NCBI GenBank assembly: GCA_019056875.1
Contig: DXJA01000050.1
Location: 1 to 8,269, forward strand
Source: Candidatus Jordarchaeum madagascarense
Lineage (GTDB): Archaea > Asgardarchaeota > Jordiarchaeia > Jordiarchaeales > Jordiarchaeaceae
Direction: 5' to 3'
Length of the DNA stretch: 8,269 bases
The notes under the pieces were generated by a model, which did no database searches, was not told where the DNA came from, and saw only the letters and a program-made list of their open reading frames with translations. A program made the position numbers and the translations under genes. Within the stretch, counting starts at the first letter, position 1. Each line of letters begins with the position of its first letter. This document shows, piece by piece, positions 1-5,542 of the stretch.

Positions 1-160
1 AAAAAAAAACAAAAACAAACACCAAAATCATTAAAGTACCAGACAAAAACAGTCTAACACCCCAAAGAAGCCAAATTTTGCAGAAACATACTACAAATCT
101 TAAAAGGCAACCCACACTATAAACTCTTGTCAAAGAACAATAAGGAGACGCCCCACAGAA
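1..160 (+). promoter_or_regulatory. A/C-rich upstream region of the ABC operon with weak promoter candidates
   Basis: No gene is visible here. The + strand is overwhelmingly A and C (the first 60 bases hold only three G), the same bias as the first half of the following gene. Two TATA-like elements can be seen, CTTAAAAG at 99-106 and TATAAA at 118-123. Neither has a convincing BRE, so the promoter assignment is weak. A Shine-Dalgarno-like AGGAG at 143-147 lies 13 nt before the ATG at 161, slightly far but usable. Confidence 0.35.
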
Positions 161-1156
161 ATGTACGCAATACAAACACACGACCTAACCAGAAAATTCA
201 AAGACCTCATCGCCGTGGACCAGCTCAACATCGAAATCGAAAAAGGCGAACTATTCGGAATGCTCGGCCCAAACGGCGCCGGCAAAACCACCACCCTAAA
301 AATACTATCCACACTAATCAAACCCACCTCCGGAACAGCCGAAGTATGGGGATACAACATCGAAACCCAAAAAGACGAAGTAAGAAGCAACATCGGAATG
401 GTCTTCCAAGACCCCAGCCTAGACATAAGACTAACCGGAGAAGAAAACCTAGACTTCCACGCCCGAATGTACGGACTAAACAAACAAAAAAGAAAAGAAA
501 GAATAAACGAAGTCCTAGACCTAGTCGAACTAACCGAACACGCCAAAACCATGGTCATCAACTACTCCGGAGGAATGAAAAGAAGACTCGAAATAGCACG
601 AGGACTAATGCACTTCCCACACGTACTATTCCTAGATGAGCCTACTTTGGGTTTGGACCCTCAGACTAGGCGTCGGATTTGGGATTATATTAAGAGGATG
701 ACTGGGGAAGAGGAGGTTACTATTATTCTTACCACTCATTACATGGATGAGGCGGATTATCTTTGTAATAGGATTGCTATTATGGATTTTGGGAAGATTG
801 TTGCCTTGGATAATTCGAAGAATCTTAAGGATTCTGTTGGGACTGATGTGATTTCGTTGCAGTTGGATGATGGTGAGGAACAGTTTTTGGAACAGTTGAA
901 GGGTGTTAGTTGGGTGAAGAAGATGAGTGAACATGATGGGATAATTGATCTTAATGTGCACCAGGGTGAGACTAGAATTCCGGAGCTGGTTAATTTGGCT
1001 CAGAGGGCGGGTACGCTGATTAGGTCTGTGAATCTCAGGGAGCCTACGCTTGAGGATGTTTTTCTCCAGTATACTGGGAGAACTATTAGGGGTGAGGATG
1101 GGGGAGTGAAGGCGCTGATGAGGGAACGTGTTAAAACCATGAGGAGAAGGAGTTAG
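161..1156 (+). CDS. ABC-2 type exporter, ATP-binding subunit (DrrA/daunorubicin-resistance type)
   Basis: This is the ATPase subunit that powers export through the permease encoded next. The 331 residues are usual for DrrA-type proteins. Visible motifs in order are Walker A GPNGAGKT (36-43), Q-loop Q83, signature YSGGMKRR (135-142), Walker B VLFLDEP (155-161), D-loop GLDP (164-167) and the switch histidine H193 in TTH. A C-terminal extension (about 230-310) ends with the REPTLEDVFLQYTG block typical of the DrrA group, where a regulatory or membrane-docking domain sits. ATG 161 is preferred because it opens just before the conserved N-terminal strand and has AGGAG at 143-147. The substrate cannot be told from sequence; this family exports drugs, lipids or polysaccharide precursors. 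Codon use is odd: third positions are 46/50 A or C over the first 50 codons but 46/50 G or T over the 50 codons from 641. The frame and all motifs are nevertheless intact. Confidence 0.95.
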   Translation: MYAIQTHDLTRKFKDLIAVDQLNIEIEKGELFGMLGPNGAGKTTTLKILSTLIKPTSGTAEVWGYNIETQKDEVRSNIGMVFQDPSLDIRLTGEENLDFHARMYGLNKQKRKERINEVLDLVELTEHAKTMVINYSGGMKRRLEIARGLMHFPHVLFLDEPTLGLDPQTRRRIWDYIKRMTGEEEVTIILTTHYMDEADYLCNRIAIMDFGKIVALDNSKNLKDSVGTDVISLQLDDGEEQFLEQLKGVSWVKKMSEHDGIIDLNVHQGETRIPELVNLAQRAGTLIRSVNLREPTLEDVFLQYTGRTIRGEDGGVKALMRERVKTMRRRS

Positions 1157-1197
1157 AATAGGAAGAGTTTGGGTAAAAGAGTTTGGAGAGATGAGTG

Positions 1198-2088
1198 ATG
1201 ATGAGAACGTTGGAGTTGCAGGCTGTTTATGTGATGTGGTTGCGTGAGATGAAGAAGTTTTTTAGATCTTGGAGCAGGGTTATTGGAATGATTGCTATGC
1301 CCGTCTTCTTTTTGGCATTTATGGGGATGGGATTTCAGAGTTTCCAGATTCCGGGCATCCCGTCCTCAGCGTTTATTGCGAAGTACCTAATGGAGGCTTT
1401 GCAGTCTGTTTGGGGTTTAAACCAGTATGTTGCGTATTTTGGGTCGCAGTACTTGGCGAATGAATTGGCGAATGAGTTGGGTTTGAATTATCTTTCGTTT
1501 CTGAGCCCGGGCATTGTGGGTATGATTCTGCTCTTTGCCTCTATGGTTGCGGGTATGAGCATTCTTTTTGACCGGGAGTTCGGTTTCTTAAAGGAAGTCA
1601 TGGTGGCGCCGGTGAGCAGGTTCTCAATAGCTATGGGGAGAACACTGGGCGGGGTGACTACCGCCATAATGCAGGGAGTCCTAATCCTGGGAATCTCAAT
1701 CCCAATGGGAGTGAATATCAGTGGTCCGGCGGGACTCAGCCTGTCCATGGTCTTCATGATGCTCATATCTACGGGCTTCGTGGGACTCGGAGTGGCTTTT
1801 GCTGCGAAGATGACCGATTTTCAGGGATTCATGCTGATAATGAATTTCATAGTTTTCCCACTGTTTTTCCTGTCTGGTGCACTATTTCCCTTGAGTTCAT
1901 TTCCCAGTTGGGTGCAGTCTATTGCATATCTAGACCCATTGACTTACGGCGTTGACGCCCTTAGAACTACGCTGGTGGGAATTGGTGGTACAATGCCTTT
2001 AACGGTCAACTTCTTGGTTCTTATCGGTTTTACTGCTGCTATGCTTCTGGTGAGCACCTACTTGTTCCAGGGAACGGAAGTGGATTAA
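1198..2088 (+). CDS. ABC-2 type exporter, membrane permease subunit (DrrB type)
   Basis: This is the membrane partner of the preceding ATPase, 296 residues. Six hydrophobic segments are visible at about 27-46, 103-124, 150-172, 181-203, 210-230 and 268-290. Between helices 2 and 3 lies the family hallmark DREFGFLKEVMVAP (125-138), the ABC-2 motif thought to form the cytoplasmic contact with the ATPase. The loop between helices 1 and 2 (about 47-102) seems longer than in common DrrB proteins and contains a small ANELANEL repeat. It starts 41 nt after the ATPase stop, so the two are almost certainly cotranscribed. GTG 1195, ATG 1198 and ATG 1201 are adjacent in-frame starts; GGAG at 1185-1188 is best spaced for 1198. 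Third-position composition changes from 6/36 A/C (1465-1572) to 26/50 (1573-1722) at the conserved motif. Confidence 0.93.
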   Translation: MMRTLELQAVYVMWLREMKKFFRSWSRVIGMIAMPVFFLAFMGMGFQSFQIPGIPSSAFIAKYLMEALQSVWGLNQYVAYFGSQYLANELANELGLNYLSFLSPGIVGMILLFASMVAGMSILFDREFGFLKEVMVAPVSRFSIAMGRTLGGVTTAIMQGVLILGISIPMGVNISGPAGLSLSMVFMMLISTGFVGLGVAFAAKMTDFQGFMLIMNFIVFPLFFLSGALFPLSSFPSWVQSIAYLDPLTYGVDALRTTLVGIGGTMPLTVNFLVLIGFTAAMLLVSTYLFQGTEVD

Positions 2089-2096
2089 ACCATTCT

Positions 2097-2107
2097 AAAA
2101 ATTTTTT
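2097..2107 (+). terminator. T-run terminator after the ABC operon
   Basis: Nine bases after the permease stop comes AAAAA followed by TTTTTT (2102-2107). Archaeal RNA polymerase can terminate on oligo-T tracts without a strong hairpin. A second T-run (2169-2175) lies just before the next promoter and may act as a backup. Confidence 0.5.
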
Positions 2108-2177
2108 CCTCCACTTTTCGCAGGTATCGAATTATTCTGTGCGTGTAAACTTTTCCTGTTCATGATTATTTTTTTAG

Positions 2178-2192
2178 CGAAAAGATTTAAAG
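2178..2192 (+). promoter_or_regulatory. Archaeal BRE/TATA promoter of the moxR-coxE-like operon
   Basis: An A-rich BRE-like CGAAAAG (2178-2184) directly precedes an ATTTAAAG TATA box (2185-2192). The usual offset would put the transcription start at about 2213-2218, leaving a leader of roughly 35 nt before ATG 2252. This supports ATG 2252 over the longer in-frame extension that opens at 2162, because that extension would include the promoter. Confidence 0.6.
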
Positions 2193-2251
2193 CGGATTTT
2201 GAGATTTGTTCTTTGTTACTTGTCTATAACTATCGTTGCTGGTCGAGAAAA

Positions 2252-2653
2252 ATGAGTAGTACAGTAAAAAATTATCAGGGATCCGATGACTATATTGCAT
2301 CGGAGGAACTGGCAAACATTGTGAACGCATCCATCGCGCTGGGACGCCCCTTACTGGTTCGCGGCGAACCGGGGACGGGAAAAACGCTCTTAGCAATAAG
2401 CATCGCAAAAAGTTTGAATAAAAGGCTGATTGTTTGGAACATCAAATCCACGAGCAAGGCAAAGGACGGGCTCTACGTGTATGACACGGTTCAGCGATTG
2501 AATGATGCCCGCTTCGGAGATAAAGACATCTCAAACATTGAGGGTTACATAAAGTTGGGAGAACTGGGTCAAGCATTTGACTCAGACGAACAGGTAGTTC
2601 TGCTCATTGACGAGATCGATAAGGCGGATATAGAATCCATATGTTTTGGTTAA
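2252..2653 (+). CDS. MoxR-family AAA+ ATPase, 5' part of an interrupted gene
   Basis: This is the N-terminal part of a MoxR/CoxD-type AAA+ ATPase, a chaperone-like ATPase that works with von Willebrand A proteins to assemble or activate enzyme complexes. ATG 2252 is chosen because SDDYIASEELANIVNASIALGRPLLV is the usual family opening and because the promoter lies at 2178-2192. Walker A GEPGTGKT is at residues 38-45 and Walker B VLLIDEID at 116-123. Family sequence runs to D-I-E (residues 126-128, ending at 2635). The frame then enters a 31-nt insertion and stops at TAA 2651-2653. The rest of the protein continues in another frame from 2667. Joining 2252-2635 to 2667-3155 gives 290 residues, a normal length, with a seamless DIEFPNDLL. 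As read literally, this piece lacks sensor 1 and the arginine finger and would be inactive. Confidence 0.85.
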   Translation: MSSTVKNYQGSDDYIASEELANIVNASIALGRPLLVRGEPGTGKTLLAISIAKSLNKRLIVWNIKSTSKAKDGLYVYDTVQRLNDARFGDKDISNIEGYIKLGELGQAFDSDEQVVLLIDEIDKADIESICFG

Positions 2654-2666
2654 CATGTGGCTAGAG
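2636..2666 (+). other. 31-nt hairpin insertion in moxR, candidate BHB mini-intron or bypass element
   Basis: The insertion separates GAA (Glu128) from TTT (Phe129) of the expected D-I-E-F-P-N-D. It contains a 9-bp stem, 2637-2645 paired with 2652-2660 (one U-G wobble), around the 6-nt loop UUGGUU. Outside it, U2631-A2632-G2633 pairs with C2661-U2662-A2663, with a 3-nt bulge AAU (2634-2636) on the 5' side. A second 3-nt bulge AGU (2665-2667) can be drawn on the 3' side, followed by GGA (2626-2628) paired with UCC (2669-2671). A2630-G2664 and U2629-U2668 are mismatches. This matches bulge-helix-bulge geometry. Cutting after the second base of each bulge removes 2636-2666 and restores the frame. 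A TAGA repeat (2631-2634, 2662-2665) with a 31-nt offset frames it. Confidence 0.55.
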
Positions 2667-3155
2667 TTTCCTAATGATCTCTTGAATGAGCTGGATGAGA
2701 TGTCGTTCCGGATTATTGAGACTGGCAGGGAGATTAAGGCGAAGACCCGGCCCATTGTGATTATTACCAGTAATAATGAGAAGGAGTTGCCGGATGCGTT
2801 TCTGCGGCGATGCGTGTTTCACTACATTGAGTTTCCAGACAGAGAGTTGATGCAGGAAATCGTTAATGTTCACCACCCAAACTTGGAAAAGAAGTTTATT
2901 AATCAGGTTATGGACAAGTTCTATGAGCTGCGTTCCATTAATACTTTGAAGAAGAAGCCTTCGACGAGTGAGTTGATTGATTGGATTGGGGTGCTTCTCC
3001 GTTTTGGGATTAAGGAGGGGCGGCTGGCTGAGGATATTCCTTTCCTTGGTTCTCTTATCAAGAAGGAGCAGGATTTTATGGAGGTTGTTCGTTATCAGCG
3101 GCAGAAAGAAGATTATCCAGATAAAGGGTATCGAACCCCTAGTAGGAGATATTAG
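2646..3155 (+). CDS. MoxR-family AAA+ ATPase, 3' part of an interrupted gene
   Basis: This is the C-terminal part of the same MoxR ATPase. Family sequence begins with E-F-P-N-D-L-L-N-E-L-D at about 2664. It continues with the sensor 1 region ITSNNEKELPDAFLRRC, which carries the SNN triad and the arginine-finger pair RR, and then HYIEFPD and the helical lid domain. The frame opens with TTG 2646 or ATG 2655, both inside the inserted hairpin. No Shine-Dalgarno element precedes them, so independent initiation is doubtful; this half more likely depends on splicing, on bypass, or is not made. It lacks Walker A and B. Third-position A/C is 8/50 from 2667 against 21/38 just before the insertion, so composition shifts here too. 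It ends 3 nt before the next gene, whose ribosome binding site lies inside it. Confidence 0.82.
   Translation: MVNMWLEFPNDLLNELDEMSFRIIETGREIKAKTRPIVIITSNNEKELPDAFLRRCVFHYIEFPDRELMQEIVNVHHPNLEKKFINQVMDKFYELRSINTLKKKPSTSELIDWIGVLLRFGIKEGRLAEDIPFLGSLIKKEQDFMEVVRYQRQKEDYPDKGYRTPSRRY
3145..3148 (+). promoter_or_regulatory. Ribosome binding site fixing the TTG start at 3159
   Basis: GGAG sits inside the last codons of moxR, 10 nt before TTG 3159. It supports the uncommon TTG start, since the family's conserved opening (L-I-D-F-F) begins exactly there. It also implies that translation of the two genes is coupled. Confidence 0.6.
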
Positions 3156-3158
3156 TAA

Positions 3159-4322
3159 TTGCTTATCGATTTCTTTTTTCTTTTGAAGGAGAATAAGGTT
3201 CCGGTTACCATTACGGAGTGGCTTACCTACATGGAGGCCTTGTCTAAGGGTCTTCACAACTGTAGTTTTTATGATTTTTACTTTTTGTCTCGGGCTCTGC
3301 TGGTGAAGAACGAGTGTTATTTTGATGCTTTTGACCAGTGTTTCGCCCACTTCTTCAAGGATGTGGAAATGAGTTTAACTATTGATGAGAAGTTCTTGGA
3401 GTGGTTGATGAATCCGCATAATCGGAAATATCTTTTGCCGGAGGAGTTGGAGTTGCTGGAGCATTTGGATTTGGAGGAGCTTAGAAGGCTGCTTGAGGAG
3501 CGGCTGCGGGAGCAGACTGAGCGGCACGATGGTGGAGACCATTGGATTGGTACCGGTGGAACTTCGCCTTTTGGGAGTCATGGTGCGCATCCCACGGGGA
3601 TTAGTCTTGGTGACCGGAGAATGGGGGGCATGGCTATGAAGTACGCTCTGGAGCGGCGGTATCAGAATTATCGGCATGATTTGACTCTGGATATTCGCCA
3701 GATTCAGATGGCTCTCAAGAAGCTGCGGGTGCTTAAGCGGGTTGGGGTGCCGGAGGAACTGGATCTGGAAACCACCATTGATGAAACCTGTAAGAATGCA
3801 GGGGAGCTGGAGCTGGTCTTTCGACCGGAGAGAAAGAATCGCGTTAAAGTTCTTCTACTGATGGACGCCGGCGGCTCTATGGATCCCTATGCCCACCTCG
3901 TGAATCAGCTTTTCTCCGCTGCGTATTCTCTGAAGTTTTTTAAGGACTTTCAGTACTTTTACTTCCATAATTGCATTTATCAGTTCGTTCATAAGAGCAT
4001 GGTGAGGACGGAAACCTCCAAGTTTCCCACGGGGGATTTGCTGAGAAAGTTTGGTAAGGATTACAAGCTCATCATAGTGGGGGATGCGCACATGCATCCT
4101 GCTGAGCTGACGGAGCCAGAGGGTGCGATTTATTATTATGTTGATCCTGATGGGACGCCGGGTATTGTCTGGCTTATGCGCTTGCGGGATCATTTTCGAA
4201 AATCGGTTTGGCTTAATCCGACGAGATATTCGGGCTGGACCATTAATCAGATCTCCAAAATCTTTCCCATGTTTCCGTTAACAATCAGTGGGATTGAAGA
4301 AGCAGTCAAAGCCTTATTATAA
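3159..4322 (+). CDS. CoxE-like von Willebrand factor A domain protein (partner of MoxR)
   Basis: A 387-residue protein of the CoxE-like VWA family, which pairs with MoxR ATPases and is thought to deliver them to metalloenzymes or other complexes needing maturation. The N-terminal helical part (1-125) opens with the family's LIDFFFLLKENKVPVT and has LSRALLVKNECYFDAFD (43-59). A glycine-rich GTGGTSPFG follows at 131-139. The VWA domain spans about 225-387 with KVLLLMDAGGSMDPY (230-244), FYFHNCIYQ (267-275), GDAHMHPAEL (308-317) and WLNP (351-354). The metal site reads D-A-G-G-S (236-240) rather than the textbook D-x-S-x-S. As far as I recall this GGS form is common in the family, so it is probably not a defect. 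It follows moxR by 3 nt in an evident operon. No target enzyme is encoded in the window. Confidence 0.9.
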   Translation: MLIDFFFLLKENKVPVTITEWLTYMEALSKGLHNCSFYDFYFLSRALLVKNECYFDAFDQCFAHFFKDVEMSLTIDEKFLEWLMNPHNRKYLLPEELELLEHLDLEELRRLLEERLREQTERHDGGDHWIGTGGTSPFGSHGAHPTGISLGDRRMGGMAMKYALERRYQNYRHDLTLDIRQIQMALKKLRVLKRVGVPEELDLETTIDETCKNAGELELVFRPERKNRVKVLLLMDAGGSMDPYAHLVNQLFSAAYSLKFFKDFQYFYFHNCIYQFVHKSMVRTETSKFPTGDLLRKFGKDYKLIIVGDAHMHPAELTEPEGAIYYYVDPDGTPGIVWLMRLRDHFRKSVWLNPTRYSGWTINQISKIFPMFPLTISGIEEAVKALL

Positions 4323-4437
4323 GGTTAAACAAGGCTATCCAGCTATGGATTAATAAATTTTCAAATATTGTATAGAGAATCAATTTTTCAAAGGTTTACT
4401 AAAAAAATAGTATGTTCAATTTTTGGGAGAATTGGAA

Positions 4438-5067
4438 ATGGATTGTTCTGGCTGTGGAGCTTCCTGTTGTAAAAATCTAGTAAAGGAGAGGGGTGATCTA
4501 GAGATTGGTTTATTTCTTTTGGTTCATGAGAAAAAGAAGTTGACGGAATTAGCAGCTGAAAAAGGACTAGGGGTAGAAATTCAACCTTTACATTATTTGG
4601 AAACAAGCTGGAATGAACAAAAAATTCTTACCTATCAGATGATAAATAAAGACTGTGAGTTCTTAGAGGGTAAAACAAACAAGTGCACAATTTACAAAGA
4701 CCGGCCATTGGTGTGTCGAAGTTACCCTATACAGTGTAAGCTTCCAAACACTGATGTGGAAATAGATTTGGATTGCAAAAACACTTCCGAAATCCCTAGG
4801 GTATCGAAGAAATTTGGGATTGAAACTATAAGTGGCAAGGAAGAAGCGGAACAAAATAACAGGGAACTATTCCGATCCCTGAATTTGGAGGAAGAGTACC
4901 AGGCCTACTTGAAATTAAGGAACATATGGTTTAACATGCTAACCGAATATGGTAGAGTGGGAGAAGCTACACTACATGTTTATGATCATACTAGGCAAGA
5001 ACTATTTCCGTTTATAGTGTTACAAAACGGGGAATGGTTGCATCGAAAAATTGTGGAGGAGAGATAA
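4438..5067 (+). CDS. YkgJ-family cysteine cluster protein
   Basis: A 209-residue protein with the pattern of the YkgJ zinc- or iron-chelating family (putative Fe-S or metal binding). An N-terminal C3-S-G-C6-G-A-S-C10-C11 is followed by C73-E-F-L, then C83-T-I-Y-K-D-R-P-L-V-C93-R-S-Y-P and further cysteines C100 and C113. The CxxC...CC and C-x-I-Y-x-x-R-P-x-x-C-R blocks are the family signature. The C-terminal 90 residues are poorly conserved and rich in charge. ATG 4438 is chosen because GGAG at 4426-4429 is spaced 8 nt from it and the cysteine motif starts at residue 3; TTG 4423 would overlap that ribosome binding site. The specific function is unknown, and some family members have been linked to metal handling or methyl transfer. 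It is 115 nt from the previous gene and probably a separate transcript. Confidence 0.88.
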   Translation: MDCSGCGASCCKNLVKERGDLEIGLFLLVHEKKKLTELAAEKGLGVEIQPLHYLETSWNEQKILTYQMINKDCEFLEGKTNKCTIYKDRPLVCRSYPIQCKLPNTDVEIDLDCKNTSEIPRVSKKFGIETISGKEEAEQNNRELFRSLNLEEEYQAYLKLRNIWFNMLTEYGRVGEATLHVYDHTRQELFPFIVLQNGEWLHRKIVEER

Positions 5068-5105
5068 TAATTAGTATATTGTAGGCATTATATTTCTGCG
5101 TAAAT

Positions 5106-5125
5106 CTTTTTAGTGATTTATTTTA
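5106..5125 (+). promoter_or_regulatory. T-run and TATA-like element between the YkgJ gene and the small membrane protein
   Basis: A short T-run (5106-5111) could end the YkgJ transcript. ATTTATTTTA (5116-5125) is a plausible TATA box, placing a start near 5146-5150, only a few bases before GTG 5154. The small gene would then be nearly leaderless, which fits the absence of a Shine-Dalgarno element before it. Confidence 0.3.
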
Positions 5126-5153
5126 TTGTTTCAAGCGGTACGAGTGTGATTTA

Positions 5154-5450
5154 GTGTCTGACCTTGAAAAGCAGAAAAATAGAGCCAAGAAGCTCTCTAA
5201 TCTTCAGAAGATTTTTAGTTATGTTACCTATTTTGTGATTTTAGGGCTTGTAATTCTAAACACACATTTTATAATAAATAATTGGGGAGTTCGTATTAAC
5301 ATTTTACCTGAGCCGGTTCCTTTTTACTTAGTGGTCATACTGGGCTTAATACTTCTATTTTCTATAATTATACTTCAAACCGGACTCTTGTACCAGCTTT
5401 ATAAACTTAAAAAAGAAGCTGTAAAGGAGAAACAAAACAAACAAAATTAG
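5154..5450 (+). CDS. Small two-helix membrane protein of unknown function
   Basis: I do not recognise this 98-residue protein. It has a basic N-terminus (K/R-rich, residues 5-19) and a hydrophobic helix at about 21-42. A short linker NNWGVRINILPEPVP follows, then a second helix at about 57-79 and a lysine-rich tail ending KEKQNKQN. With positive charge at both ends, both termini are probably cytoplasmic, giving a helical hairpin. The start GTG 5154 has no clear ribosome binding site. It is convergent with the ATPase subunit I gene, with 92 nt between the stops. Coding potential is supported by the coherent membrane-protein pattern, but no function can be assigned. Confidence 0.65.
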   Translation: MSDLEKQKNRAKKLSNLQKIFSYVTYFVILGLVILNTHFIINNWGVRINILPEPVPFYLVVILGLILLFSIIILQTGLLYQLYKLKKEAVKEKQNKQN

Positions 5451-5514
5451 TAAAATAAAAAATACTACTCAGGAAGAGTACAATAAAAGGAAAGGAATCA
5501 ACCAAAGTATACAT

Positions 5515-5526
5515 AAAAAAGGGGGG
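5515..5526 (-). terminator. C-run/T-run terminator of the ATPase subunit I gene
   Basis: Read on the - strand, six C are followed by six T, starting 17 nt after the subunit I stop (5543-5545). A T-tract at this position is what an archaeal terminator looks like. No strong hairpin is visible. Confidence 0.5.
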
Positions 5527-5542
5527 TAGAGAGAGTGTATAT

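Noticed and set aside
130..639. Long open frames on both strands overlapping the first half of the ABC ATPase
   Set aside because: They are shadows created by the extreme A/C bias, which removes stop codons in other frames; their translations are low-complexity.
636..640. Replication origin at the skew flip
   Set aside because: The flip is in the middle of an essential coding motif, with no repeats, AT-rich unwinding element or initiator gene nearby, and opposite changes recur within 1-2 kb.
2162..2251. N-terminal extension of MoxR from ATG 2162
   Set aside because: It would translate through the BRE/TATA promoter and adds residues unlike the family start.
3126..3142. A tRNA T-arm-like stem, GGGT-ATCGA-ACCC
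   Set aside because: It lies inside the coding end of moxR and no acceptor, D or anticodon arm can be drawn around it.
2661..3350. A 229-codon open frame on the - strand across moxR and the VWA gene
   Set aside because: It is antisense to two recognisable genes, and its openness follows from the G/T-rich + strand composition.
5515..5526. G6 run as part of a G-quadruplex or repeat
   Set aside because: Only a single G tract is present, so it is better explained as the C/T side of the atpI terminator.
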